Positions 20,750-29,862 of a stretch of DNA of 64,000 nucleotides are shown here, piece after piece. The notes under the pieces were generated by a model. It ran no database searches. It was not told where the DNA came from and was given only the letters and a program-made list of their open reading frames with translations. Origin of the DNA: Ruegeria sp. Alg231-54 (GTDB lineage: Bacteria > Pseudomonadota > Alphaproteobacteria > Rhodobacterales > Rhodobacteraceae); the NCBI RefSeq assembly GCF_900143525.1, contig NZ_FREZ01000001.1, forward strand, positions 372,001 through 436,000. The letters run 5' to 3'. A program made the position numbers and the translations under genes. Numbering within the stretch: the stretch's first letter is position 1; each line of letters starts with the position of its first letter.

Positions 20750-21908
20750 GGCGATTGGGCAGCCTGTTCAAAACCGCTCGGGCGGCGCGCAGACCCGGCG
20801 CTTCACCACCCCGCCCCAGACGGTCCATGGTCACGTCCATCGCGCTGCGCTGCGCATCCGGACTGGTGGCCACGTCTGAGAGTGCCGAGGCTATCCTATC
20901 CGGCTCGCAATCATCCAGCAGGCATTCAGGAACCGCGCGCGTTTCAGACACCAGATTGACAAGCGTCGCTGTGTCCAAATTCACCATGCGCTTTGCGATC
21001 AGTGTCGTCAGCCAGTTCAGATTGTAGGCTATCACCATTGGAGTGGCCTGTGCCGCCAGTTCCAACGAAACTGTACCAGACGCTGCCAGCGCAAGGTCAG
21101 CCGCAGCAAAAGCCGCCCTTTTCTGCGCCTGAGCCTGGTCCGAGGGCAAATCTCGAGGGTCAACCACGACGGGCGACCCTGGCCAATCCTGAACATGTTC
21201 GGTGATCGCATCAACCATATGGGTCACTGCTGGCACGACAACGCGCGTGTCAGGGCGCTGTTTCAGAAAAAGGCTTAACGCCTGACCAAAGACCGGGGCC
21301 AGTCGATCCACCTCGCCCCGCCGCGAACCGGGCAAGGCCAGAACGATGGGCGCTTGGCTTAGGCCGTACGCCTCGCGAAAGGCCTGAATGTCTTGTTCGG
21401 TCGCCACTGGTTCGCTGACAACAGGGTGCCCGACAAAGTTACATTCCATCCCCGCGCGCTGCATATAGGGCGGCTCGAATGGCAACAGGGCCAGCACATG
21501 GTCGATAACCTTGGCCATCTTGTCCGCACGCCCGGGACGCCATGCCCAGACACTGGGGGCAACATAATGAACTGTGCGAATAGTACTTTGCGCTTTGACC
21601 AGCTTGGCAACCCGCAATGAGAAATCGGGACTGTCGATGGTGATCAGAACATCTGGATTGCTATTCAGAACAGCCTGCGCTGTCTCAGAAATCCGACGTT
21701 TGAGGTGAAAAAACTTGGGGAGAACCTCGACCAGTCCCATAACCGACAATTCGGACATGGGAAAAAGGCTGTCCAACCCTTGTGCCTTCATCAGCGGGCC
21801 GCCAACGCCCTGAAATTCAACTCCGGGTACCAGCGCGCGCAGGCCTTCCATCAAAGCCCCGCCAAGCCGGTCCCCCGAAGGTTCACCGGCGACGACGAAA
21901 ACCCGCAT
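20742..21908 (-). CDS. lpxB: Lipid-A-disaccharide synthase
   Basis: A 388-residue GT-B glycosyltransferase that joins lipid X to UDP-diacylglucosamine at the inner-membrane face. The family opening VFVVAGEPSGDRLGGALM, the SVWAWRPGRADKM segment and LPGSRRGEVDRL are all present. The start overlaps the lpxI stop as TGATG. The order fabZ-lpxA-lpxI-lpxB is the standard alphaproteobacterial lipid A operon, making cotranscription with bamA and ompH likely. Confidence 0.96.
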   Translation of the reverse strand: MRVFVVAGEPSGDRLGGALMEGLRALVPGVEFQGVGGPLMKAQGLDSLFPMSELSVMGLVEVLPKFFHLKRRISETAQAVLNSNPDVLITIDSPDFSLRVAKLVKAQSTIRTVHYVAPSVWAWRPGRADKMAKVIDHVLALLPFEPPYMQRAGMECNFVGHPVVSEPVATEQDIQAFREAYGLSQAPIVLALPGSRRGEVDRLAPVFGQALSLFLKQRPDTRVVVPAVTHMVDAITEHVQDWPGSPVVVDPRDLPSDQAQAQKRAAFAAADLALAASGTVSLELAAQATPMVIAYNLNWLTTLIAKRMVNLDTATLVNLVSETRAVPECLLDDCEPDRIASALSDVATSPDAQRSAMDVTMDRLGRGGEAPGLRAARAVLNRLPNRHD

Positions 21909-22702
21909 CAGTTCGTCCGCTCGCGGACATACAAAAACAGGCCCAGCCGATCACATTCCGCAATCACGCGGTCTTTCTCAAGCACAAGGACGCCGCCCTT
22001 TTCGATCACAATTCCCGACAGCCCCGCCGCAACTGCGCCAGACACAGTATCAGGCCCGATCGCAGGCAGATCTGCACGAACGTCCTGATCCGGTTTCGGG
22101 GCTTTGAACAATACGCCGCCGCCCGCATCGGGGCGCTGAGTCAGAGACTGCAACATCCATGCAGTGCCAAAAATACCCTCGATGGCCAGCGCCTGCCGTT
22201 TTGAAACCACGCAGGCCTGCCCCACATCCGCAGCACCCATCGCCCGTACGATGCCCGCGGCGCGGTCGGCATCAGCCAGATCAGCCTCGGACGGTTGCGC
22301 CTGCGTCAGACACCCAAGTTTCGGAAGAAGGTTGGGTGCGATTTCATGGGCAGCCTTAACCTCCAGACCTGCATCCTCAAAAATGCCGATAACGGCGCGC
22401 AGCGCCGCATCATCGCCAGACATGATGGCTTGTTGCAGGATTGGGACCAAAGGCATTGTTGCCGCGTCGATCCTTGCGGGATCAATGGGCGGGCGCCCCA
22501 CCGCACCTGCCATACAGATTTGGGTCACACCCCGCGCCTTGATGTCGGCGATAAAGGTTCCAACCTGTTCCAATGGAAACTCTACGTCCGGGGTCAGAGT
22601 ATCCGGGCGGAAGCTCTCCATCGCACAGACCACCGGGCGGTCGGGCAACTGCGCGACAATTTCACCCGGCAAAACGCCTGTTCCAGCAATCAGCGCCAGC
22701 AT
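21908..22702 (-). CDS. lpxI: UDP-2,3-diacylglucosamine pyrophosphatase LpxI
   Basis: A 264-residue DUF1009 protein, the LpxI enzyme that replaces LpxH in most alphaproteobacteria. It cleaves UDP-2,3-diacylglucosamine to lipid X and UMP. Conserved pieces are LIAGTGVLPGEIV at the N terminus, GAVGRPP, IFEDAGLEVKAAHEIAP and TVSGAVAAGLSGIVIEKGGVL. It sits between lpxA and lpxB with a 3-bp gap and a 1-bp overlap respectively, exactly where the missing hydrolase step belongs. Confidence 0.95.
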   Translation of the reverse strand: MLALIAGTGVLPGEIVAQLPDRPVVCAMESFRPDTLTPDVEFPLEQVGTFIADIKARGVTQICMAGAVGRPPIDPARIDAATMPLVPILQQAIMSGDDAALRAVIGIFEDAGLEVKAAHEIAPNLLPKLGCLTQAQPSEADLADADRAAGIVRAMGAADVGQACVVSKRQALAIEGIFGTAWMLQSLTQRPDAGGGVLFKAPKPDQDVRADLPAIGPDTVSGAVAAGLSGIVIEKGGVLVLEKDRVIAECDRLGLFLYVRERTN

Positions 22703-22705
22703 TGT

Positions 22706-23491
22706 TTATTTCCCCGGTGTAAGGAAAGATCGATCCGAATGTCCGGTGACAAAATCGACGATCCGCTGAACGTATTCACTTTCGTTATCCGCGCCGACAC
22801 GGTGCGCGCGCTCCATGAAAGTGCCATCGCCAGTCGACAATTCGCGGAAGGCCGCCCGCAAAGCGGCAATATCCTCACGTGAGACACCTCGCCGTTTGAG
22901 GCCGACGAGATTTAGACCATCAAGTTCGCCACGCGGCGCCTGAACCAGGCCATATGGGATCACGTCATTCGGAACCATGGTCAACGCGCCAATGATCGCG
23001 CCGCGCCCAACTCGGACCCATTGGTGCAATCCAGAGATACCACCGACAATCACGTCATCCTCGATGATGCAGTGCCCCGCAGCTCCCGAGTGATTTACCA
23101 TGATCACACGATTGCCGATCTGGACATCGTGGGCCACATGCACGCCCGCCATCAGCAGACAATCATCCCCAATCCGCGTTACGCCACCGCCGCCATCGGT
23201 CCCGGTGTTCACCGTGACATGTTCGCGAATCCGATTGCGTTTGCCGATCTCAAGGCGCGTATTCTCACCGCCGAACTTCAGATCCTGCGGGATCTCTCCG
23301 ATGACCGAAAAGTTGAAGATCACGGTTTCTTCACCAACCGAAGTATCACCGGTCACCACAACATGCGATTTCAGCTCGACCCGATCCGCAAGCTTGACCT
23401 GAGGACCCACATAGCAAAACGGACCTACGACGCAGCCTTCACCAATCTGCGCGCCGTCTTCGATGATTGCGCTAGGATGGATGCCGCTCAT
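22706..23491 (-). CDS. lpxA: UDP-N-acetylglucosamine acyltransferase
   Basis: A 261-residue left-handed beta-helix enzyme, the first committed step of lipid A synthesis. The hexapeptide repeats run from [20 protein letters not shown] to about residue 190, with the catalytic histidine region [20 protein letters not shown] and the acyl-ruler region GLHQWVRVG. The C-terminal helical domain includes [13 protein letters not shown]. The start overlaps the fabZ stop by four bases (ATGA), so acyl-ACP supply and lipid A entry are translationally coupled. Confidence 0.96.
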   Translation of the reverse strand: MSGIHPSAIIEDGAQIGEGCVVGPFCYVGPQVKLADRVELKSHVVVTGDTSVGEETVIFNFSVIGEIPQDLKFGGENTRLEIGKRNRIREHVTVNTGTDGGGGVTRIGDDCLLMAGVHVAHDVQIGNRVIMVNHSGAAGHCIIEDDVIVGGISGLHQWVRVGRGAIIGALTMVPNDVIPYGLVQAPRGELDGLNLVGLKRRGVSREDIAALRAAFRELSTGDGTFMERAHRVGADNESEYVQRIVDFVTGHSDRSFLTPGK

Positions 23492-23961
23492 GTGGTCTTT
23501 TCCATATCCCAGTCGACATAGGCCGAAAACTCGGCCTCGGCCGCGACCTCTCCTTCGACCGTGGCACGGCCACTGAACTTGAAGACCTTGCCACCCTTTT
23601 TACCGCGAACCGTTTCGACATGCATCTCAAGCACGTCGCCCGGGATCACCTTGCGACGGAATTTGCATTTGTCGATGTTCATGAAATAGATCAGCAGTTC
23701 GCTGTCGATTACATCCATGCCCACCCCCAGCATGACCCCTGCGGTTTGTGCCATCGCCTCGACAATGGTCACGCCCGGCATGATCGGGGTTCCCGGAAAA
23801 TGCCCTTGGAAATGCGGTTCGTTCATGGTGACGTTTTTGATGCCAACAGCCGATTGAAAGCCCGAGATATCGACGACCTTGTCGACCAACAGAAACGGAT
23901 AGCGGTGAGGCAATATCCGCTGGATCAGCTGAATGTCAGCGCTTTTGGTTTCCGTTGTCAT
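23488..23961 (-). CDS. fabZ: 3-hydroxyacyl-ACP dehydratase FabZ
   Basis: A 157-residue hotdog dehydratase of fatty-acid synthesis. The active-site histidine lies in [14 protein letters not shown] and the central helix carries [19 protein letters not shown] with the catalytic glutamate. ATG 23961 begins the conserved sequence; in-frame DNA upstream would add 22 non-conserved residues. It competes with LpxA for 3-hydroxyacyl-ACP, which explains the conserved coupling of the two genes. Confidence 0.96.
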   Translation of the reverse strand: MTTETKSADIQLIQRILPHRYPFLLVDKVVDISGFQSAVGIKNVTMNEPHFQGHFPGTPIMPGVTIVEAMAQTAGVMLGVGMDVIDSELLIYFMNIDKCKFRRKVIPGDVLEMHVETVRGKKGGKVFKFSGRATVEGEVAAEAEFSAYVDWDMEKTT

Positions 23962-24033
23962 AGTGCAGTCGTCCCGTTCTGGATTTCTCTTTGACGCGTG
24001 GTTAGCAACACCGCGCCTTAAGGGCAAGCAAAC

Positions 24034-24618
24034 CTATTCTTTGCTTTCGTCTTCAAGTTGGCTGCCATCGCCAATCTGTTCATTGATCCGCGCAATTGCC
24101 GTGTCCGTCACATCGGTTCGGTCCGAGCTGAGAAAGACATTGGAACGTTCGATAACCACAGACGCCCCGGATTCGCGCAACAACTCGATCAGGATCGGCT
24201 GCACAAGAACCAGAAAGGTCTGCCGCGCTTCTTCGCTTCGGCGCGCAAGGGCGTCCAGTTTGGCGCGCTGACTTTCGCGATGTGTCTGAACCTTGTTGTC
24301 GAACGCCTCGGCCAGCGGGCGAAACTCTTCGGTTGGCAGTTCTGCGCGCTTTTCGGTCAGGTCTTTTTCTTCCTTGCTCAGTTCAGCGACAATTCGTTCA
24401 TTCTCGTCGGCCAGCAATGCGCCTTCACTTTCGATCTCGCGCATGACGCGCCGACCGAATTGCGACTCGGAAAACAACCGGTCACTGGACAGGGTCAGAA
24501 CATTCGCCTGAGGAACGCCCAATTGCTGCGCCTGAGCGGTCGACACGCAGGCCAGCGCCAGAAAAACGCACAGGGCCCAAAATGGGCCCTGTGCAATTAA
24601 TTTTATCAAGTTCCGCAT
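24034..24618 (-). CDS. OmpH/Skp-family periplasmic chaperone
   Basis: A 194-residue Skp-like chaperone for outer-membrane proteins in transit to BamA. It has an N-terminal signal peptide ending AQAQ near residue 31, a charged coiled-coil middle (about residues 65-140, many E, R and K) and a C-terminal strand segment LLRESGASVVIERSNVFL. It begins 8 bp after bamA. A 12-bp perfect hairpin followed by GTTTTTC lies within codons 9-19, a terminator-like element inside the signal-peptide coding region. Homologues are usually annotated ompH or skp. Confidence 0.9.
   Translation of the reverse strand: MRNLIKLIAQGPFWALCVFLALACVSTAQAQQLGVPQANVLTLSSDRLFSESQFGRRVMREIESEGALLADENERIVAELSKEEKDLTEKRAELPTEEFRPLAEAFDNKVQTHRESQRAKLDALARRSEEARQTFLVLVQPILIELLRESGASVVIERSNVFLSSDRTDVTDTAIARINEQIGDGSQLEDESKE
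24561..24594 (-). promoter_or_regulatory. Terminator-like hairpin inside the 5' end of ompH
   Basis: GCACAGGGCCCA (24568-24579) and TGGGCCCTGTGC (24583-24594) are perfect complements with a 3-base loop. On the minus strand the stem is followed by GTTTTTC (24567-24561). It could attenuate read-through from bamA into ompH-fabZ-lpx. Confidence 0.6.
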
Positions 24619-24625
24619 CTGGCGA

Positions 24626-26986
24626 TCAGAACCGCGCCTGAACGGTCAGGTCAAAGTTCTGTTCCTTGTCGAAGTCTTCTTTCTTCAAAGCTTTCGAGAA
24701 GTTGAACCGCAGGGGGCCAAAAGGCGTTTCCCACAGAACGGACACACCGATCACGTGGCGGATAGATCCGTCCGCGCCCACAATGTCGGCACCAGCAGTG
24801 TTCACGTTGTTGATGTTGTAGACGTTACCAACATCGTAGAACACACCGCCGCGCAGACCCAGTTCTTCGGGCAAGCCAAGCGGGAAGTCAGATTCAAAGC
24901 GGGCAACCCAGTAATAGTTACCACCGATCGCATCGTCCTGACCGTTCGACAGGTCACGCGGACCCAGACCCGCAGGTTCAAAGCCACGGAACGTGTTCGG
25001 ACCAATCAAGAAGCGGTCGATTACACGGCTGAAGTCGTCGCCCTGCCAATGCAGTGCACCTACTTCCATCGATGCCCGCAGAACAACTTCCTCGTTCAGG
25101 ACACGTGTCTGCGCGATGCCGCGCGCTGTGGTTTTGTAGAACTCGTTGTCGCCGCCAAGACCGGCCGCATCAACGCCCACCTCAAACAAAACGCCCGCAT
25201 TGGGGTTCAGACCACCGCGTCGGCTATCATAGAGGTAAGATACGCCCAATGTGCTGGATGTCCGCTTACCCTGCTCGATTTCCGAAGCGATAACAGCACC
25301 GTTCACTTCATCATCTTGCTGCGTCATCTCGCTGCGGTTCCAACCATAGCGGAGACGGAGCGAAGACAATTCGCTGATTGCGTAGCTCAGCTGCGGCTCG
25401 AAGAAGACGCGCTTGGTATCGTAGCTTGCAAAGCTCGAATTCGTCGATGCCAGGCCAAGACCAAGATCGAACTGCAACCGGCGACCCAGCAAATATGGTT
25501 CGGTGAAGTTAATGATGTATTGCTCGGAATCCTGCGCCGTCGACAGAGTCAACCCAAGGTTTTGACCGCGACCCAGGAAGTTGGATTCGTTCAGGCCAAT
25601 TGCAATCCCGAAACCATCGGAAATCGAGTAGCTACCACCAAGACTCAAGGAGCCGGTGGGCTGCTCTTCGACATCCACATCCACAATCACCTGGCTGGGC
25701 GTGGACCCTTCGCGCGGCTCAACATCTGCCACGGCAAAGAACCCAAGGGCACGGATACGCTCGGCGCTCTGGCGGATTTCGCGCGGGTTGAACGGATCAC
25801 CTTCGACCGTATCGAACTGGCGGCGGATCACGCGGTCCAGTGTCGTTGTGTTGCCTTCGATGTCGATACGTTCAACAAAGATCCGCGGCCCTCTGGTCAG
25901 AACAAACTGAACGTCCAGCGTCAGATCACGTGCGTTACGCGTGACCCGCGGTTCGACCCGCAGGAAATCAACACCCTGTTTCAAACCCAACCGTTCCTGG
26001 CGGGCGATCGAGCTTTCGATCAGAGACGGGGAATAGGTCACGCCCGGACGGATTTTCAACGCTGCTTGATAAGCGGCAGGATCCACCCCAGGAATTTCAC
26101 TGACGGTCGAAATCTTGCCGAACGAGAACTTTTGCCCCTCGGTGATGTTCATCACCAGGAAGAACGCGTCACGTTCGCGGGTGAATTCAACGTTTGCGCT
26201 GTTCACACGGAAATCGACGTATCCGCGCGACAGATAGAAGTCGCGGATGACTTGTTTATCAAATTCGATCCGGTCAGCTATAAACGTGTCGCCGCGCAGG
26301 AACGTGCGCAGAATGTTGGCCTGCTTAGTCTCAAGAATTCGGCGCAAGCGGCGATCCGAGTATGCCCGGTTGCCGACAAAGCTGACACGCTCGACCTCGA
26401 TCGTGGTGCCCTCTGCAATTTCAAAGACAAGGTCGACGCGGTTGTCGCTGCGGCGAATGATGCGTGGGATGACGGTCGCGGAAACGCGGCCCTGCGCGGA
26501 ATAGATTTCGGCGATCTGATCCGCGTCGGCTTCAGCAAGCTGTGGAGTGAAAACCCGGCGGGGCTGAGAATTGATCGCCTCAAGCAGTACGTCGTCCTTT
26601 AAGCGGCGGTTGCCTTCGATGCTGATTTGGTTGATCGTCGGATATTCTTCGACCTCAATCACCAGTGTGCTTCCACGCGGCGTCAGATCAACTGTCTCAA
26701 AAACACCACTGTCAAGCAAACGCTGAAACGCATCGTTTAACTGTCCGGCGGTCACTGTCTGGCCGGGTTGGATTCCAGTCCGGGCAATGATTGTCGAACT
26801 TTCGATCCGCCTGTTACCCTCAACATCGAACGAATTGATAGTGTAGCTTTGCGCGCGCGCAACCTCCGGCAGGAAGGTAAAGCTTGCTACAAAAACAAAA
26901 GAAAAAATACGTAGCGTCTGCCACAAAATATTGTTTGCTGGCTTCTGCCCCCCGCAGGATGTGCCTGCGCCTCGCCTATCAGTCAT
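24626..26986 (-). CDS. bamA: Outer-membrane protein assembly factor BamA
   Basis: A 786-residue Omp85 protein that folds and inserts beta-barrel proteins. A long n-region signal peptide is cleaved near residue 46 (VARAQ). Five POTRA domains follow (about residues 48-445), each with a strand-turn such as ISIEGNRRL, then a 16-stranded barrel (about 460-786) with the loop-6 motif VRF/RGF region reading FRGFEPAGLG. It ends in aromatic F, as expected for an outer-membrane barrel. It is followed at once by ompH, so chaperone and insertase are made together. Confidence 0.96.
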   Translation of the reverse strand: MTDRRGAGTSCGGQKPANNILWQTLRIFSFVFVASFTFLPEVARAQSYTINSFDVEGNRRIESSTIIARTGIQPGQTVTAGQLNDAFQRLLDSGVFETVDLTPRGSTLVIEVEEYPTINQISIEGNRRLKDDVLLEAINSQPRRVFTPQLAEADADQIAEIYSAQGRVSATVIPRIIRRSDNRVDLVFEIAEGTTIEVERVSFVGNRAYSDRRLRRILETKQANILRTFLRGDTFIADRIEFDKQVIRDFYLSRGYVDFRVNSANVEFTRERDAFFLVMNITEGQKFSFGKISTVSEIPGVDPAAYQAALKIRPGVTYSPSLIESSIARQERLGLKQGVDFLRVEPRVTRNARDLTLDVQFVLTRGPRIFVERIDIEGNTTTLDRVIRRQFDTVEGDPFNPREIRQSAERIRALGFFAVADVEPREGSTPSQVIVDVDVEEQPTGSLSLGGSYSISDGFGIAIGLNESNFLGRGQNLGLTLSTAQDSEQYIINFTEPYLLGRRLQFDLGLGLASTNSSFASYDTKRVFFEPQLSYAISELSSLRLRYGWNRSEMTQQDDEVNGAVIASEIEQGKRTSSTLGVSYLYDSRRGGLNPNAGVLFEVGVDAAGLGGDNEFYKTTARGIAQTRVLNEEVVLRASMEVGALHWQGDDFSRVIDRFLIGPNTFRGFEPAGLGPRDLSNGQDDAIGGNYYWVARFESDFPLGLPEELGLRGGVFYDVGNVYNINNVNTAGADIVGADGSIRHVIGVSVLWETPFGPLRFNFSKALKKEDFDKEQNFDLTVQARF

Positions 26987-27110
26987 TTTTTTTCTACCCG
27001 AATTTTAGGACTTTATTGTTGAGTAGCGAGATTAGGTTTCCTTGTCAAAAGACGAAAACACAAAGCGACCCAGTGGGCCGCTGCTAATCGTGTTCAATTT
27101 TTGGTAAGAA

Positions 27111-27239
27111 TCACATGCTGGCCAAGAAGGTCCAGCCGCCGATGGCGAGTGCAGTCGCACCGAAAAACAGCAAAAAGTCCCAGTTCAACATGAACAGGAA
27201 GCTAAAGCTTTGATACGATTTTCGAAGTGCCTTGGACAT
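27111..27239 (-). CDS. 42-residue single-span membrane protein between rseP and bamA
   Basis: A short minus-strand gene of 42 residues: a basic N terminus (MSKALRKSYQSF) followed by two hydrophobic stretches, FSFLFMLNWDFLLFFGATAL and IGGWTFLASM, probably one or two spans. It fills the 343-bp gap between rseP and bamA. The ribosome-binding site is weak (GGCAGATG upstream). Roseobacters often carry small membrane proteins next to envelope genes, but I do not recognise this one. Coding potential rests on the amphipathic composition and the lack of any other gene here. Confidence 0.5.
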   Translation of the reverse strand: MSKALRKSYQSFSFLFMLNWDFLLFFGATALAIGGWTFLASM

Positions 27240-27329
27240 TTTAACATCTGCCACATAAAATTGAGACGAGGTGAGACTATCTGCGGATTGGGGCGAAAAT
27301 GCGGCTTTTATTGGCGCATATCACCACAA

Positions 27330-28682
27330 TCAGCAGAACAGATCGTTGGACACAGAAAAGACCATCAAACCCAGAATCAACGAAATCCCTACCCCCATCA
27401 GAACCTTCAGCACGCCATCGCTAGGAGGTTTGCCTGTTACAGCTTCATAGGCATAAAACACCAGATGGCCGCCGTCCAAGGCCGGTATTGGAAACAGGTT
27501 CAGCAGGCCAACAGCGGTAGACAGCACGGCGATAAAGAAGATGAAGCTTTGCGCACCTTGGCTGGCCATGGCACCCGAGGTTTCGGCAATCCCAATCGGG
27601 CCGGACATGTTGCAGGTGCTGATGGCACCGGTAATCATGTGCCAGATACCTGACAGTGAGCCGTCTATGACACGCAGGGTTTGACGTGCACCGCCCGATA
27701 TGGATTCGAGAACACCGGCAGACTCAGTCGCAGGTTCCAGCATCATGCCGCCAACGATACCAATGCGCCAATGCGTGACAAAGCCGCCTTCTGCCTGTGG
27801 TTCGTCGGTGCGGCGCGGGGCAAGGGCGAATTCAAGATCGGCCCCGTCGCGCCAGACATTCAACAGCAGAACTTTCCCGTCGGACCCTTCGACATGCTCT
27901 TTCAGCTGATCGAAAGCAAAGATTGGGTCCCCATTGACCGACGTGATGACATCACCACGCTGAAGGTCGATATCCATGGCCGCACTGCGGGGGCTAACTT
28001 GCTGGATCAGAGGCGGAAACAACCAGGGACCGGTCACATCCATGGTCTGATCATCGCGGAAGACCGTATAATCCAGAACCGGTTCCACCGGCAGCGCGTC
28101 AACAAAGTCGGTCCATGCGCCCTCCTCGTCGAAATCGGGCACCGCGACGCCGCCAATCGCGACGATTTCGTCACCGTCCTGCAATTGCTGAACAGTGCCG
28201 GGCAAAGGATGCAAGGTCCCAACGGTCAGTGGGTCTTTAGTCACGCCCTGGGTCAGGAAAATCATACCAAACACCAGGATCGACATGATGAAATTGAAAA
28301 CCGGACCTGCGGCAACCGTGGCCGACCGGGCCCAAAGAGGCGCCCCGTGCATAGTGCGGCGCAGATCCTCTGGACTTTGTTCGGTAATTTCCTCCATCGC
28401 GGTTTCGTCTTTGCCCGACGCCGCGTTCGCGTCGCCCAGGAATTTGACATACCCACCAAAAGGCAGCGCGGCGATCTGCCACCGCGTGCCGCGCTTGTCG
28501 ATGCGGCTCCAAAGAACCGGGCCAAACCCGATCGAGAACACCTCGGCATGAATACCGGACCAGCGTCCAACGATGTAATGGCCGTACTCGTGCACCGCGA
28601 CGATCACCGAAAGCGCGATGACAAAGGCAATAATCGTATACAGCAAATTGCCGAACTGAGGGATCAGAGAAAGTACGTCCAA
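27330..28682 (-). CDS. rseP: RIP-type site-2 zinc metalloprotease RseP
   Basis: A 450-residue inner-membrane protease that cuts anti-sigma factors and remnant signal peptides. The zinc motif HEYGH is at residues 31-35 in the first span, one or two PDZ domains occupy the middle (about 120-260), and the second active-site motif NLFPIPALDGGHL is in the C-terminal spans. I prefer TTG 28682, seven bases after AGGA and just past the dxr stop; ATG 28715 would overlap dxr by 29 bases and has no clear site. Gene order dxr-rseP-bamA is conserved. Confidence 0.92.
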   Translation of the reverse strand: MDVLSLIPQFGNLLYTIIAFVIALSVIVAVHEYGHYIVGRWSGIHAEVFSIGFGPVLWSRIDKRGTRWQIAALPFGGYVKFLGDANAASGKDETAMEEITEQSPEDLRRTMHGAPLWARSATVAAGPVFNFIMSILVFGMIFLTQGVTKDPLTVGTLHPLPGTVQQLQDGDEIVAIGGVAVPDFDEEGAWTDFVDALPVEPVLDYTVFRDDQTMDVTGPWLFPPLIQQVSPRSAAMDIDLQRGDVITSVNGDPIFAFDQLKEHVEGSDGKVLLLNVWRDGADLEFALAPRRTDEPQAEGGFVTHWRIGIVGGMMLEPATESAGVLESISGGARQTLRVIDGSLSGIWHMITGAISTCNMSGPIGIAETSGAMASQGAQSFIFFIAVLSTAVGLLNLFPIPALDGGHLVFYAYEAVTGKPPSDGVLKVLMGVGISLILGLMVFSVSNDLFC

Positions 28683-28686
28683 AATT

Positions 28687-29862
28687 TTATCCTGCTCGTT
28701 GGATGACGATGTCATCGACCCACATACGTGCCAAATGGTCCGTTTGCAGCACGTTATCAAGGGTTAAAGGGGCATCAATAAGGTCGCCTGCGGCCTCGAA
28801 CCTTTCCAGAACGGTCTCGACTATGTCGGCCATCTGAAGGAAACCGATTTCACGCGAAATGAATCGATCCAACGCCCGTTCTTTGGCGGCGTTGAACACA
28901 GCACCTGACAGGCCACCGCGTTCCATCACGACGCGTGCCAAGCGCAGCGCGGGATACCGCGCCTCATCAGGTTCACTGAACCTAAGCTGCCCAAGTTTTC
29001 CAAGATCCAACCGTTCGACCGGCAAACCCTTCCGGTCGGGCCAGTGGAGAGCGTACCCGATGGCATGGCGCATATCCGGGGCGCCCATATGGGCCATGAC
29101 AGCGCCGTCCTGGAACCCGACCAGGGCGTGAACAATGGATTCCGGGTGCACCAACACTTCGATCTGATCCGGGGATACACCGAAGAATTCTTTGGTTTCA
29201 ATCAGCTCCAGTGCCTTGTTGAACATCGACGCGCTGTCGATCGTGATCCGCTGCCCCATATCCCAGTTCGGGTGGCTCGAGGCTTGCTCGACTGTCGCAT
29301 GTGCCAGTTTGCTTAACGGCCAATCGCGGAACGCGCCGCCACTTGCTGTGATGATGATTCGCTCGACCGCGGCGATATCCTCGCCGACAAGCGCCTGAAA
29401 TACGGCTGAGTGTTCGCTGTCGACCGGCAAAAGCCGCGCATTGTTCGCTTTGGCCGTCTCAAGAACCAACGCACCGGCGCAGACAAGCGTTTCCTTATTG
29501 GCCAACGCCAGCGTGCCGCCCTGCCTGAGCACTTCAAGGCCCGGTTCCAGACCGGCGGCGCCCACAATGGCCGACATAACCCAATCGGCAGGCCGGGCCG
29601 CAGCTTCGGTCAGCGCATTTTGACCGGCGGCCACTTCGACACCCGAACCTGCAAGGGCCGTGCGCAGATCATCCAGACGGTCTTCATAGGCCGTAATTGC
29701 CACATCGGCGCTCAAACGCCGGGCATCATCTGCCAGTTTTTCGATATTCGCCCCGCCCGTCAGAGCGACGACGTCATACGCGGCGGGGTCGCGATCAATC
29801 AGATCAATCGTGTTTTGCCCAATTGATCCGGTCGCGCCGAAGATTGAGATTTTGCGCATCAC
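28687..29862 (-). CDS. dxr: 1-deoxy-D-xylulose-5-phosphate reductoisomerase
   Basis: A 391-residue enzyme, the second step of the MEP isoprenoid pathway. The NADPH-binding start RKISIFGATGSIGQNT is followed by the metal-binding DSEHSAVFQAL and the GGAFRDWP and SHPNWDMG segments that hold substrate. Length is standard. It overlaps the cdsA stop by about 4 bp. Product flux supports UppS, encoded two genes upstream, which makes the lipid carrier for the cell wall. Confidence 0.97.
   Translation of the reverse strand: MMRKISIFGATGSIGQNTIDLIDRDPAAYDVVALTGGANIEKLADDARRLSADVAITAYEDRLDDLRTALAGSGVEVAAGQNALTEAAARPADWVMSAIVGAAGLEPGLEVLRQGGTLALANKETLVCAGALVLETAKANNARLLPVDSEHSAVFQALVGEDIAAVERIIITASGGAFRDWPLSKLAHATVEQASSHPNWDMGQRITIDSASMFNKALELIETKEFFGVSPDQIEVLVHPESIVHALVGFQDGAVMAHMGAPDMRHAIGYALHWPDRKGLPVERLDLGKLGQLRFSEPDEARYPALRLARVVMERGGLSGAVFNAAKERALDRFISREIGFLQMADIVETVLERFEAAGDLIDAPLTLDNVLQTDHLARMWVDDIVIQRAG

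Noticed and set aside
24755..26602. A 615-codon open frame on the plus strand opposite bamA
   Set aside because: It mirrors the codon structure of bamA (antisense frame in G+C-rich DNA), has no ribosome-binding site and resembles no family, while bamA is unmistakable.
27681..28706. A 341-codon plus-strand frame opposite rseP
   Set aside because: A shadow of the rseP coding frame with His/Asp/Arg-rich composition and no start context.
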